A stretch of DNA of 64,000 nt from positions 62,001 to 126,000 of the forward strand of contig CAJNOP010000353.1 of assembly GCA_905250075.1 (NCBI GenBank), in the 5' to 3' direction. The translations under genes and the position numbers were made by a program. Below are positions 1 to 11,749 of this stretch, in pieces (the first letter of the stretch is position 1; every line of letters starts with the position of its first letter). The notes under the pieces were generated by a model that had not been told where the DNA came from, did no database searches, and worked only from the letters and a program-made list of their open reading frames with translations. This DNA comes from Rotaria sp. Silwood1 (taxonomy: Eukaryota > Rotifera > Eurotatoria > Philodinida > Philodinidae).

Positions 1-358
1 TTTAATGGATATCATGTGAATGATTATCTTCATTTGGACTGAAGTGACACTTAAGTCCGTAAGGATGGCGTAAATTGCATACATTGATCAGTTGGTTGCT
101 CAATAATAAGGGAGCATAACACCGTCTTGTGAGTAGCGTGTTGCAGGACGGCTGAGACTGATTGAACTTGCAGTTACGATTACGGTCATGACCGTTGCAG
201 TAATGCTGAGTAGAAGTGAACCGGTGTTAATAACGAACGCTAAAATATTCATGCATGTTGTTGCTATAGGCTTCCTTTGATTGTACATACATGAAGAAAT
301 CTTCAGCTCTATACTTATATTGATATTTCATCCAGTTTTCTCAATCTAAAGTACTATG

Positions 359-545
359 TACACTCTAAAAAAATAGGTATTCCAGAAAACCCTTAGAGGG
401 TTTCCGAGTTTGTTACTATAGGAAACCCTTTAAGGGTTTCCGAAGAAGGGTTTCCGAGACCTCGGAAACCCATAGTACCCATTATAGCTAAACCTCAAAT
501 ACCTCTTCGGAAACCCAAAGAAAAGGTTTCCGAATGCGGTTAAAG
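359..545. repeat. Palindromic GGAAACCC/GGTTTCCGA repeat block (copy 1)
   Basis: A cluster of short motifs, TCGGAAACCC and its complement GGGTTTCCGA, occurs in both orientations and forms small palindromes such as the one around 420-442. It begins with ACACTCTAAAA at 359. The same end motif and the same internal motifs recur at 4380-4605, so this looks like a dispersed non-coding family, possibly a MITE. The element type is not established. Confidence 0.6.
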
Positions 546-769
546 CTCTACCAAGCTAGCCTAGACAGGAATCCATCGCTTCTCTGCCAGCAGCAACAAG
601 CATTCACAGCGGCCACAGACATTCAATGAGGTTCTGTTGTGAATCTATTCACACCAAGAAATAACTAGAACAGTCATTAAAGGTCAGCAACACACGGAAT
701 TTAGAGAAAAACCTTAATTATCCAGATGCACTTCGTCGCACCATTACCAAACCATCAAGAAGCTAAATA

Positions 770-2118
770 TAACGGCCTTCTCCACCTAAAAAATGAACAA
801 AAGAAGCAATTTTTCATCGAAAATCATCTAAACTCACCCGTTTTCTTCACATTCAACCACATCAAAACTAATGAGCACCCTTTCGCATGTAAAACATAAT
901 TCAACCAAAATAGTTAATGAACGAATTTCATAGCTCATCAAACATTACCCTACGACAATCATCTAAAACTGAAAAGAAAATTATATTTTAATTTACTAAA
1001 TTGATTCAAACTCACCCGACCTATTGCGAGAAAACAATTCTAAGGATGAAAATAAAATTTCATTTTCGTACAATAATTTGAACAAACTTTCCATATATAC
1101 TAATATATAAAACGAATCTACAAATAAAAATGAAACTGTTTTTTAATTTAAAGAATTTTTGTCCAACTCACCAGATCTATGAATATAAAACGAATCTAAA
1201 AATGAAAATAGAATTGTATTTTTATTTAATGCATTGATTCAGACTCACCGGATATATCGATATCACACGAGTCTAAAAATACAAATGAAACTTTAATTTA
1301 GAAAACTGATTCAAACTTACCAAATCGGTCGATATTAAATGAATCTAAAAATAAAAATAAAATTTCATGTTCATTTAGTAATTGGAGTAAACTCACCAGA
1401 TATATTGAGATATAAAACGAATCTAAACGTAAAAGCGAAACTTCATTTTCATTTAGTAATTGAAATAAACTTACATGATGTATTGAAATATAAAACGAAG
1501 ATAAAAATAAAATAAAATATTATTTTAATTTAATAAATTGATTGAAACTTACTGGATCCACCAATATCGCATGAATCCAAAAACTGAAAATAAAATTGTA
1601 TTTTTATTTTATTCATCGATTCAAACTCCCTGAATCTATTGCCAGACCGCGAATCTAAAAGTAAAAATGAACTTTCATTCTTATTTAGTAATTCCAATGA
1701 ACTCACCCGACATATTGAGTTATAAAACGAATCTAAAAATAAAAACAAAATTTCATTTTAATTTGTTAAATTGATTCAAACTCACTAGATCTATCGATAT
1801 CCCACGAATCTAAAAATAAAAATAGAATTTCATTTTCATTTAGTAATTGGAATAAACTCACCGGATATATTGATAAATTCGGTTCGAATCTCCAAACATA
1901 AGTTAAAGATTGTATTTTTATTTAATAAATTGAATTAACTCACGCTTTTTTTTCGATTTTCGAAACAAATTGATGAAATAAAATGAAATTGTATTTTAAT
2001 TTAATATTTGGAATAAACTTACGGGATATATGGCTATCTAAAACGAGTCTAAAAAGTAGAAGTGAAAATATGTTTTAATTTAATTAGTTGATTAGAACTC
2101 ACCGAATTCCAGAGCCAT
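770..2118 (-). repeat. Tandem ~77-bp array with splice-like signals in each unit
   Basis: About 14 units spaced 72-82 bp run from 1016 to 2048. Read on the minus strand, each has a pyrimidine-rich stretch ending TTTTTAG, a 24-28 nt core starting ATTCG or similar, and a donor-like GTGAGT or GTAAGT. Cores: 1016-1039, 1091-1117, 1172-1195, 1249-1272, 1321-1344, 1397-1422, 1475-1500, 1553-1576, 1631-1654, 1707-1732, 1786-1809, 1862-1889, 2023-2048, and a less clear one near 1944. Nine keep both acceptor and donor. At the upstream end, 2103-2118 holds ATG plus 13 nt directly before GTGAGT, like a first exon. Cores are mostly 24 or 26 nt. The 24-nt ones read in one phase as D-S-x-D-I-D-R-S variants, but the 26-nt ones shift the frame. 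At the other end, exon-like pieces with splice signals continue at 838-867 and just below 786. It could be a micro-exon gene, its relic, or a satellite whose monomer mimics an exon plus an intron. Confidence 0.6.
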
Positions 2119-4080
2119 GTTATGATAGAAAAAGAAAAATTAGGAAAGTGTTGTATTCATGAAATTAAATAAACACTCTGAATAGATAAAGAAAATGTAG
2201 TATTGAAAAGTATAAATGATAAGTTAGAAATATTTTATGAAATCATTTAAAATAACTCATCTACCTGTTGAGATGATTAGATATGTAAGAAAAAAAAACA
2301 TTTCATGTAACATCGAATGAATTATAGAATTCATCGAGATGAATTTACGACCGAAATCATAAGAATAGTAAGCTTTCGAACGAGGTATGAAATGAAGGTA
2401 CGACATTTCCTAAAGTGAAGCAGATTTTCGAGTTGATCATTAATATGATCTTAGATTATTGAAATCGAAGAGAATGGGACGGCTACTCAGATAGAGTTGA
2501 TTGATAAAGCGGAGGAATTAATGTTGAAGCTTTTGATCAATATAATATATTTCATCAGGATTTTGCTCAAGTGAAAATGATTCTATATAAGAAAATCTTT
2601 GCTTTTGAGCGTGCTTGTAGGGAAGTATCGTTAGTGAAGCGTTTTCTACTCGTTATAGAGACGTTATTCGATAGATATGCAATCAGAAATAAAAGAATCA
2701 GCTTGCATAGCTATTCTGATGTTTTGTTCGATAGTTGAGGACCCTGATATCATTCAAATCGAAAAGGCTTAGAAAATAAGCAACCATTTGTGAATATGTA
2801 GTGTGAAATATGCTCATTGGATTCCATGTGAGTAGACTACTAAAATTAATCTCTAAAAAAGTATTCTAACTATTCTTTCTTCTAGTATTAAGGCATCTTT
2901 ATATTCATATATAATAACAGCATCAAATTCGGTAATAAAATAGACGTCCCAAGGCCTTTTGTTAAATAAAATTTAGAACAAATATAAAAAGCACGCTTAA
3001 ATGGTCAACCTGTAGCTAAATTTCTCTTATACTGACAGTAAAAATAAAATTTGTTCTTGAGCTAAGTCTTCAATGAATGCAATGTAAATATAAGCAATTT
3101 CATCTCCCTTCCAAAACGTAATATTTTAGTAAAACTTCTAATAAACTATTCTCTAACGGAGAAATTATAAACAAGATTGTAACATGATTAACGATCTTCT
3201 CTACATTTAGAAATTAGTGTTTTTTCAATATAATATTTTATTAATATTAGAAAATATGAAATAACCATTGTTTTCCTTATTTTACTTCGTCTGTCAGTTG
3301 CCCTCGACCAATCTCAAAATTAGTACGACACAAACTAATGAAGTTAAAGCGAATCATAATTAAACATAAGAGAAATTGCATTGATTTGTACTTTACACAT
3401 TGAATCCTTCTTTTTATTCGATTATAGAACAAAGCTAGAAAGTGACTGAAGACAAGACAAAAGTATCAGATCCATGATTTATGTTCTTGTGAAAGTTATA
3501 TGAAAACATATTGTTCATATGTCTTATAAATGACATTAATTTGTTAACATGTGGACTTAAGTTGCAGTTTTCTGTTTGTTTTAAAAGCCTATAATCTTTA
3601 GAAATAAACCAACTGTAATTCTCACTTAAGAATAGAAATTTCTGCAATTCATTCCTCCTGTAATTTTTGACATCCACGATAGCTACAATATAATTCTTAC
3701 TTTAGCGAAACTCAACCAAAAAAGGAAGAAAAAAGACATATGGTAATTGTCTAATTTATTTATTTTGTTCCCGATTTGTTAATATTGTATTCTCTTTTAT
3801 ATTCCGAAGAATAAGATCAACAGTAAAACGCACAAATAACATTCCATTATTTATGAAGCATGATCTGGCTTCACATTTTATGGAACTGTTTACACAGGAA
3901 CAATTTTGAATAATTCAATACGCAATTATTAATTAGATCGGTGTTTTGCTGTTTCATAAAAATGTTCAAAGCTGAGCATGAGAAAGAATATGAAAAAAAT
4001 AAGGTTGAAATCCACATCTATCCTTTTGCGAAGTTTTTGAGATGTCAATCAGAAAATTGATGAAGGTATCAGAAAAGTTG
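2119..4080. other. AT-rich stretch without a recognised gene
   Basis: No exon chain or known domain is visible. The longest open stretch, on the minus strand at 3435-3677 (80 codons), has no recognisable motif and could be chance in this base composition. Confidence 0.5.
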
Positions 4081-4130
4081 AAAACCTTAGGAACTCTTTT
4101 AAGGGTTAACACAAAATTCGCAAACCTATT

Positions 4131-4605
4131 TTGATTTCCAATGATTCTATTTTTAAATTGGGTATTTTCGCAAACCCAACTCGGTATTCTATGATACCCT
4201 TTTTCAGATTGGGTATTTTTGCAAACCCATCTCGGTACCCTATGATACCATTTTTCACATTGGGTATTTTCGGAAACCATTTAGGAAATGAAAAGGTATT
4301 TTCGCATACCCTTTCGGGTATCGATCCAGCTTTACCACTAATATGGGTTTTCGACAATACCTTTCCGATTTTCGAGAAACCTATTGGGTTTCCGAAAGCA
4401 AGAAAAAGGTATTCTAGAATACTTTTAGAGTGTTCAGTTGAGTATTGGCGGAAACCCTTGAGTTTCTGAACGTTCGGAAACCCAAAGGGTATTTTCAGAA
4501 ACGCTTCCAAACTTCGGAAACCCACTCGGAAACGGAAAAGGGTTTCCGAGTAGGTTTCCGAACCCCTTTGAGTTTCCTAGGATACGAAAATTTTTTAGAG
4601 TGTAG
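4131..4605. repeat. 51-bp tandem repeat plus GGAAACCC palindromes (copy 2)
   Basis: Three units starting with ATTGGGTATTTT at 4157, 4208 and 4259 are exactly 51 bp apart. Because 51 is divisible by three, both strands stay open here and give spurious ORFs. From 4370 to 4600 the same GGGTTTCCGA/TCGGAAACCC palindromes as at 359-545 appear. The end motif ACACTCTAAAA occurs on the minus strand near 4432 and 4603, which suggests nested or partial copies of one family. Confidence 0.65.
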
Positions 4606-4658
4606 AAAGATAACTGAGCGGAAAAAAAAACACATTTTCATTAGAAATTTTGAGTAGC

Positions 4659-5054
4659 CGGATGTTCGCCAATAGGACTTTCGTAAATTGGACTTTCGCC
4701 AATGGCGAACATCCACTGATCTTTCGCCAAAATACCTCCTGTACTTTCGCCAATTGGCGAACTTCCACTAATCTTTCGCCAATACATCCCTGTACTTTCG
4801 CCAATTGGAGAAAATTTTATTGTCTGTAAATCTAGTATCGAGTAAAAATTTATCATGTATTACACTCTACTGCACATATGTAAGTGCGTTTTAATAATCT
4901 CACTTGACTTTTGCCAATATTGGCGAAATTTCACAGGATTCTCATCAATTTATTTCTGGACATTCGCCAATTGGCCAAAGTTTAGTGGAATTTCGCCAAT
5001 ATACCCATTTGACTTTCGCCAATAATTGCCGAAAGTCTTATTGGCGAAGATCCG
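4659..5054. mobile_element. Non-coding inverted-repeat element (MITE-like) with TTCGCCAATTGGCGAA motifs
   Basis: The ends are inverted repeats of about 25 bp with two mismatches: 4659-4683 reads CGGAT-G-TTCGCCAATA-G-GACTTTCG, and 5030-5054 is its reverse complement. Inside are about eleven copies of TTCGCCAAT or its complement, several forming the 16-bp palindrome TTCGCCAATTGGCGAA. The first part has a 51-bp period (ACTTTCGCC at 4692, 4743 and 4794). No clear target-site duplication or coding capacity is visible. The family is unknown to me. Confidence 0.65.
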
Positions 5055-5231
5055 ATATCCCGAAATTTTGTCCCAGCTAGGCTTCGGGGAAAGTATACTC
5101 CTCTGTTAGTATGCATAAAAATCATGCATTACTTGAGTTTTGTTGAACATTACGGATTTCATCAATTCGGTTTGTCCGTGTGGGTGTGTCTGTAAAGTCA
5201 AAATAAACATCTACCGAAGCTCGAACCCACG

Positions 5232-5455
5232 CGTGTGGGGTGTGGGTGTGGGTGTGATGGTCTGGGGTGTGAGTGTGGGGTGTGGGTGTAGATGTGGGTG
5301 TGGGTGTGCGGGTGTGGGGTGTGGGTGGGTGCGGGTGTGGGTGTGACTGAGTATGAAGAAAAGGCTCACCCACACCAGCCACACCTACACCCATACCCAC
5401 ACCCACACCCACACCACTCACACCCATACCCACACCCACACTCACACCCACACCC
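5232..5455. repeat. Telomere-like hairpin H1 (largest copy)
   Basis: A G-rich arm of imperfect TGTGGG repeats (5232-5344) is followed by a short spacer (5345-5366) and a C-rich arm of CCCACA repeats (5367-5455), able to fold into a hairpin of roughly 100-bp arms. TGTGGG is the telomere repeat reported for bdelloid rotifers. The spacer contains CTGAGTATGAAGAAAAG, related to the spacer of H6 on the opposite strand. ORFs over this site on both strands are by-products of the repeat. Confidence 0.9.
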
Positions 5456-5459
5456 AAAA

Positions 5460-6249
5460 ACAATAAAAGTTACATTTTCTTTTCCACATCTTCAATAATT
5501 CCTTATAGCAGGGAAATATATGGATGTGTTAGAGGCAGTGAATTTTTCCAGATTTCATGCGTTTTGTCGTAGTATGAAAGAGTGAAAAAACCTGATCATT
5601 TGAAACACATGCTTAAACCAATGGAATATGCTGCTATTCAGTAACAATATAGCAACTCCTCACGAGGTGTGGATGTGATTGTAGGATTTTCTTCAATCAC
5701 GCTAGTACACCCAGGCTCACAGCGATATCCAGCTACACCCCGACCAGTGACTTGAGAGAAAAGTTCGAAGTGTTGTAGTGAATTCAATTTTATAGAAGGA
5801 AACTTCAAGTGAACGAGATTGAAAGAGATGATTGTGGTTTATAATACGTAAAGAGTCATCCAGCAAAAGCGAGAAAAAAATTTTGATTAGTGGTTCTCAA
5901 TTTATTCTGGAAGTCCAACATACAACAGAACATTAAAATCGATGTGTGATGCTGTGATCGATGAGACGTTTTCTCACTGTGAGCATTGTCGTTTATATAC
6001 ATTTAGCTAGTCATGTCTGCTACGAAATGTATACAACAAACAGATCTGACATGATCATAGCGTCGTTATTATTCTTGAATACAGGACATGTCAATGCCTC
6101 GAGGAGTTCTCTTTCCCTAATGGAAAAAAGTCCTTTCTTTACTTCGATTTTACATAAACACATTCAATATGCTCTATTATAAGATCAATATTCCCCGTCA
6201 CTCGTTTTCCTAGCAGAGAAAAAAACCACACCAGTTCTATACATACACG
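5460..6249. other. Stretch without a recognised gene
   Basis: A degenerate G/T-then-C/A pattern near 5665-5725 may be an old hairpin copy. The 73-codon open frame at 5961-6182 (plus) starts with a hydrophobic run, but nothing else supports it as a gene. Confidence 0.4.
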
Positions 6250-9200
6250 CAGAGGTGCAGAATCTACCCGTGTGCGCGTACGGCCGTACGGGGAAATTTT
6301 TGAAAATTTATTAGCATCTGGGGAAATTTTTTGGAAAATATTTTTCCCTCGTAAGAAAAATCTTACAGTTTTCCAAACAAATCTTAGTTTATTTATGTCT
6401 GCATCAATAAGATCTTGCATCTTTTTTCTTTCTTTTATTTTTGTTAAACTTTTAAAAAGAATCATCCGTGTCTTTCTCGTAGTGCCAATATCGTCTATTT
6501 TTTGTTTACAGTGATCCTGCATCTTACTACTTTTCCTTCGCTCTTTCTCTTTGTGCGAATTTATGACACAAAACACACCATTTGTTTTCTCCTCTTTTCA
6601 TTTTGTTCTTTTCCCTAATGCGATGTCACTACTTGCCGTCTTTTCTCTGTTGGTACATATTATTTGTTATTGTGTGCACGTATGCGTACACGACTGCTCG
6701 AATGACTAATATTTATTCACACAGTAGATGATGAACAAGATGATCCTTATTCACTGGCAAATCCTTTCTCGACTCTCATTTTTGTTTTATCTACTTTTTT
6801 TTAGACCTTTAACATATCTGAATAATAAAAATGTACCCAAGTAAACAGCAGCTGTCATGTTTTTATTGTGAATGGGTCTGACGAAAAGATAAAGCAAAAG
6901 AACATTGGAAAAAAGACATCTTGAAGAAACATTTAAATTAAAGATTTCAGAAAACAGCTTGACAAAATATCATTTTCGAAAAGAAACAACTGAAAAAAAC
7001 AAGAACAATTACCAGTGATCATGATGGCTCTGATAAAAATGAAGAACAAGAAGAACCAAATGTCATTCATTTGTCTCCATGCATACTAGTCTCAACAGCA
7101 ACAACAATAACTAATGCTGTCATTTCACCTTCAATATCTATTTTAGGTACACCATCGATTCCTAGTACACCAGCAAATCTAAGTACATTATCAAGTCCAA
7201 CAAAAAATTTTAAATCATCGAATTCTATACAAGATCAATTAGCATCGATGGTAAAACAACTTTCAAAAATAACTAATGCTATTGAAAATTTTCATTTAGA
7301 AAAATCTAGTAAAGAATCATCATCATCTACACAAGCTAATGATATTGAACAATTATTTGAGAGTATCAAATGTTCAGATGATTTATTTATGTTGGACAGT
7401 TTAGAGATAAATAGTCACTTAGATACGATCACATGTGTTCCTTGTTCTACGTAGAAAAAACAAGCACCAAAACATCTATTAACTTCCATTAAATCTTCAT
7501 TTGGTATATTTCAACATATTGAACAAAAAGTGGGTGAACCTCTCTCACAACGATTTCGAAGTTTAAAATCACACTTTTTAAACAAATTACACATATGGTG
7601 TGTTCGAGAACAAGAAGAAAGAAAACAAGCGTTTGTAGATTTTGTAAAGAAAAATGAGAAAGCAGGAATGAATATTGGTAGAGCTGCTCTGTTTTCTATT
7701 CGGAGTGGTTTAGGTGGTCTTAAATTTGTTGAAACACTAAATCTACTAGATTTATCTGGAGCAGCTGTTGGTACATTTAGGTAAATACAAAATTTTTCTG
7801 TAGTCTTTACATGCACCATACGAGCTGTTTCTGTTATATTTAGGCATAGTCGGTGGTTTTTTGAGAAACTTCGAGCATCAATGGCAAGAACTATGAAAGA
7901 ACGAGTTATAAAATATTTACAAACAACTGACCCTATCACACAACGTCGTCGAGCTTTTGGAATAACATTTGATAAAGTAACGATATTAAGAAGATCAATG
8001 CAAGTAACAATGATGATAGTAATGGTAGATGGTCAATTGACACCTATCTATCTTCAATCACCATTATGTAAAACAGAACTGTCTGGTGAAGAATTATATG
8101 ATAACTGTGTTCGTGTAATGGAATCATTCAGCTTGTCACAATCAATATTAAAACAACAATTAGTTGGTTGTGCTGTTGATGGTGCAGATATTCATTTGAG
8201 TATTGGTAAACATTTATGTCAAAAGATTGGTATAAGAGAAGAATGGTTATCAATATCATGGGATTGTGCTCATTTACTTGAGCTAGCTATTCATTATGTT
8301 AAAAAACGAAAAAAATTTTTATGGTTAACCAGATTTATAAAAACATGTGCTATGATTATGAGAAAATATTCATATGGAAAAACAATATGAACAACTATTA
8401 GAAACAGCTGAACTAATAGAAGAAGATATTTTACAACCGAAACAATTCCATATTACTCGTTTTGTTAGTTCAGAATGTCGTGTTTATGAAACTATGATGA
8501 GAGACTGGTCAACATTGTATGAATTACATCAACAAGATAGTATTGTTAATGCGCTAACTGTTGGTGATTTAAGTGCACGAACTCGACACAATATTAATTC
8601 ACAACAAGAAACTGGTGCTGATGATAATGGTACTTTACAGGTGAGTTACAATCTAATTTTTGCAATCAATATAATTATTTCTTTCTTCCTTTGTTTTTTT
8701 GTAGATTGAAGAAATTAAATCCGTCGATTTTGTTTGTAAACTTGTAGGATTAATTGATATATACAATATCATTGTGAAAGCATCGGTATTTGTACAAAAC
8801 GTTGATAAATATCCATGGAAGTATGATGATGCAATACGACGTTTACAAGAATGTTTAAATAATTATGCCAGGCTACTTGAACAACTTCTTGATCTAAATA
8901 CAATACAAGAAATGGATAGCATTGAAGATAAAACTCTATTTTATACTGTAGAATGTATTCTCGCGTTCTATCAATATTATTTCTACCATAGAATATCAAC
9001 AAGATTCACCAGTTACTTCGCACATCACAACAACAACCATTGATGATGATGTTTATGATAACATTGATATTGAGAGAGACAAGGAAGAACTGATTTCAGC
9101 AATACCATCAACAACGTATATGGAACAACATTATCAGAGTCTCTTTAATTGTATATTTCGAGAACGTCCCATCACTAGACGTCAAGGTGATTATGATATA

Positions 9201-10120
9201 GAAGATCCAACTTCACGTGTTCGAGAAAAATTAATTGTATTATGTAAAGAACTAATTGAAGCAATTGAAACCCGTTTTAACGATACACCATCAATTTTTC
9301 TGTTGATGACAAACTGTTTAGATGTATCGTCATTATACAACCAGGTGGTATTAACTGGCCAACAGAAATTAGCAGATTATGGTCGGTCGGCTTTACAAGA
9401 ATTAATTGATTTTACAACACTGAACTCGAAATATGTAAAGATAGATGCAACTGATATACAACAACAATATGCGGAATGGAAACAAATATGTTTACTTGAA
9501 ATTGAAGATAAAGATACATTTGATATATGGACAACAAATGGGAAAATAATTACACCGAAAGTAATGAAAACATTTTATTCAAATAAAAAACTAGCACATG
9601 GTATTCATGATTTTTTATACTTCTATTCTTTGATGATATTGAAAATTAGAAGTGAAGCGGTCGGTGAATCAGTGTCATCAATTTTAAAAGGACACATTCA
9701 CAATAATCGTTCATTACAACACACTTCGTTAGATGAAGAAGTAATGTTACACTGGAATACACCACCATTACATTCAGCTGATTTATTCATTACAAGTTCA
9801 CTCAATGAATACTTTAGTCATACGAAGGATAGACAATGGCTATTTTATAAAAAAAAGTGAACAATATCAAGTTTGGAAACTTGTTTATCCTGGCTCAGTT
9901 GTTTTAAATCGTTTACATAAAGTACAAGTTGGAAGATTACCTGAACCAGACGATGTTGAATAATAAGATTCTTTTTTTCTAAAGTGTATTTGCAACTTGT
10001 TGTGTAGTCGTAGTTATTCTTTTGTGAATAAACATCATCTTTAACGGGGATGACTCGTTTTTTCATTGAATTCTATAGTGGGGGAAATTTTTTATTTTAG
10101 CGGCAGATTCTGCACCTCTG
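6250..10120 (+). mobile_element. hAT-type DNA transposon, degraded
   Basis: The terminal inverted repeats begin CAGAGGTGCAGAATCT: left end at 6250-6265, and the exact reverse complement at 10105-10120. CAG(A/G)GGTG ends are typical of hAT elements. The 3.87-kb interior carries a transposase-like gene on the plus strand. A subterminal 14-bp palindrome, CGTACGGCCGTACG, lies at 6277-6290, and a GGGGAAATTTTTT motif lies near both ends. The flanking eight bases (CATACACG and AATAATAT) do not match, so the insertion is old or its flanks have changed. Confidence 0.85.
6831..9963 (+). pseudogene. hAT-like transposase, inactivated
   Basis: The protein would bind and move the surrounding element. From ATG 6831 there is a C-x2-C...H-x8-H zinc-finger-like start (a BED-type finger is plausible), broken by TGA and TAA. 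A long frame follows from 6963 with an in-frame TAG at 7452-7454. A 63-nt intron at 7781-7843 joins frames cleanly (AG|G), and a second intron is 8641-8704. The core contains CAVDGADIHLSIGKHL and then WDCAHLLELA, resembling the catalytic-domain segment of hAT transposases of the type domesticated in ZNF862-like proteins. The C-terminal part includes HWNTPPLHSADLF. Frameshifts lie in an A5 run at 8378-8382, near 8950, and in an A8 run near 9850. The frame then ends at TAA 9961-9963. Family assignment is from motif memory; loss of function is visible directly. Confidence 0.8.
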
Positions 10121-10400
10121 AATAATATACATGCCTTTTCTTTCCCTTCTTCTTCCTTGTGTCTTGTCAATGCACTACCAAAACTACTTTAATTAAGGAT
10201 GATACATTTAAGTAAAGTTAAATTCAACTCAAAGTTAACTTTAAATTTCTTGAAAGTAAAAGACTTAAAATGAATAGACATTGCTTTAAGAAAGTACGTC
10301 TTTTGTACTTGACTGATAATCTCTTCAATATAGAGGTGATAATTATCCTTAAATTATATTATTTGTCACAAGAACACTAACAAAAAGTCATTATGTTTAT

Positions 10401-10950
10401 GTATGAAATGATATTCTGAGAAACTGCGAATAATTATTTTGAACTCAACTTAATAAAATGTTTTCGTGGTTGAGAGATCCAAATCTGGTAATTATTTTCC
10501 AAATTCTGTAATCCATTTGATTATGCCCCTTTTCAAATCGATAATAAAGGGATAAGAATGAGTTTTTATCACCATCCTGTAGAAGTGAGAAAATCGACCT
10601 CGGAATTACGAAAAACTGCGATTCTCAATTGATTCCTCGACCTCAACAATACTAGTCAAGTTTTAAAAACTCAGCCAGATTTGTTTCTTTTCATCTTAAA
10701 GGCTGAGAAAATTGGTTTCAAAACTTGGCTAGTTTTCTTCAAGTTTGAAAATTGATTTGCTCACTCCTACAGAGTTAAAATAAAAACTAGCTCGTCGTCC
10801 GATTATTATCGGCTTGAAAAGAAGAATAGGAAAATGGATTACAGAATTCGGAAAATAATTACCAGACTCCGATTTCTCAACCGCAAAAACCTTTTGTTAA
10901 CTTGACTTTTAAAAAATATTCGCAGTCTCTCAGAATATCGTTTTGTACCG
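10401..10950. repeat. Long foldback (inverted repeat), ~550 bp
   Basis: The left half starting at 10401 is matched by the reverse complement of the right half ending near 10950. Shared segments include ATATTCTGAGA(A/G)ACTGCGAATA, GGTTGAGA(G/A)ATC, TCTGGTAATTATTTTCC and TTCTGTAATCCATTT. Weaker pairing continues inward (GATAATAA, AGTTTTTAT, GTAG(A/G)AGTGAG) to a centre near 10680. It is non-coding. It may be a foldback MITE or the result of an inverted duplication. Confidence 0.8.
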
Positions 10951-11635
10951 TACTCGTTTTCAATCGCGTTTCACAAAAGATCTTGATCTATTTCCTGGCG
11001 ACGGAAAAGAGCGAATCAGTTTAATGTGAAGAGATCTTTCTTTTTCGTTAGAACTGATCAAAAAGATGCCCTAGTCTGCAGATGAACATTGTACTATCGT
11101 CGTTGTGGAGACAGCCCTTTCTTTCTTGTCGACATGAAAGAATTGTGTGGTCAAAGGATAGTTGATTTTCGTTCGTTAATACATAATTGCCGGTGGAAGT
11201 ATGAATTTCTTTTTCTTTCTGCGGTCGCTATCAATTCAGTTAATGTGTTTCGTATTTTTTCTGCACAATAAGTAGAAGGAATCACTTTTCTTAATGGACA
11301 CCAACGACGTAGATGCAAACACATTAACTTTCATGATTTCGCAATGCGTTTGACGCTAAAGTAAATTCATTTTTCTCCACCACGATTGCAAACGGATACC
11401 TTTGGAATATGAATCATGAGAAGGGATATGAAGGTATGCAAGCAGCATGCCTGTAACATTAAGAGAGGGGTGTTCTACGAAATCCGAATCTTGCCTTCCT
11501 AACACCTAGAATTGATGAATACGATGACGTTCCAACTATGTGAAATGTTAGAGCAAACAATTCTCTAAACCTTGCTGTTGAAACTTTATTAAAAAAGAAA
11601 AATTGTCCAAGAGTATAATCACATGTTGGACAAGA

Positions 11636-11697
11636 GTGCGAGTGTGTGTTGGTGTGGGTGTAATATGAACTCGAAAACATCCCCACATCTACCCTAC
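11636..11697. repeat. Telomere-like hairpin H2 (degenerate)
   Basis: GTGTGTTGGTGTGGGTGT is followed by a spacer and CCCCACATCTACCCTAC. It lies about 50 bp beyond the stop codon of the minus-strand ORF that ends at 11750, so it may be in that gene's 3' untranslated region. Confidence 0.6.
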
Positions 11698-11749
11698 TTG
11701 TTCACAGTTTTACACAAACATTATAATTTGTTATGTCGCATGACTACTA

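Noticed and set aside
100-288. 62-codon minus-strand ORF with a hydrophobic middle
   Set aside because: No partner exons, splice sites or family resemblance; could be chance.
1530-1748. 72-codon ORF inside the tandem array
   Set aside because: It reads straight through intron-like parts of the units; better explained by the repeat.
770-2118. Could the 77-bp array be a CRISPR array?
   Set aside because: The repeated part is long and AT-rich, the units diverge throughout, there are no unique spacers, and the genome is eukaryotic.
3966-4525. Overlapping ORFs on both strands (104-139 codons)
   Set aside because: Produced by a 51-bp repeat that keeps all frames open; both strands cannot be credible at once.
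5122-5498. Pro-His/Val-Gly rich ORFs
   Set aside because: Simple translation of the telomere-like repeats.
6139-6576. 145-codon minus-strand ORF
   Set aside because: Overlaps the left end of the hAT element and has no family features.
7511-7939. 142-codon minus-strand ORF
   Set aside because: Antisense shadow of the transposase frame.
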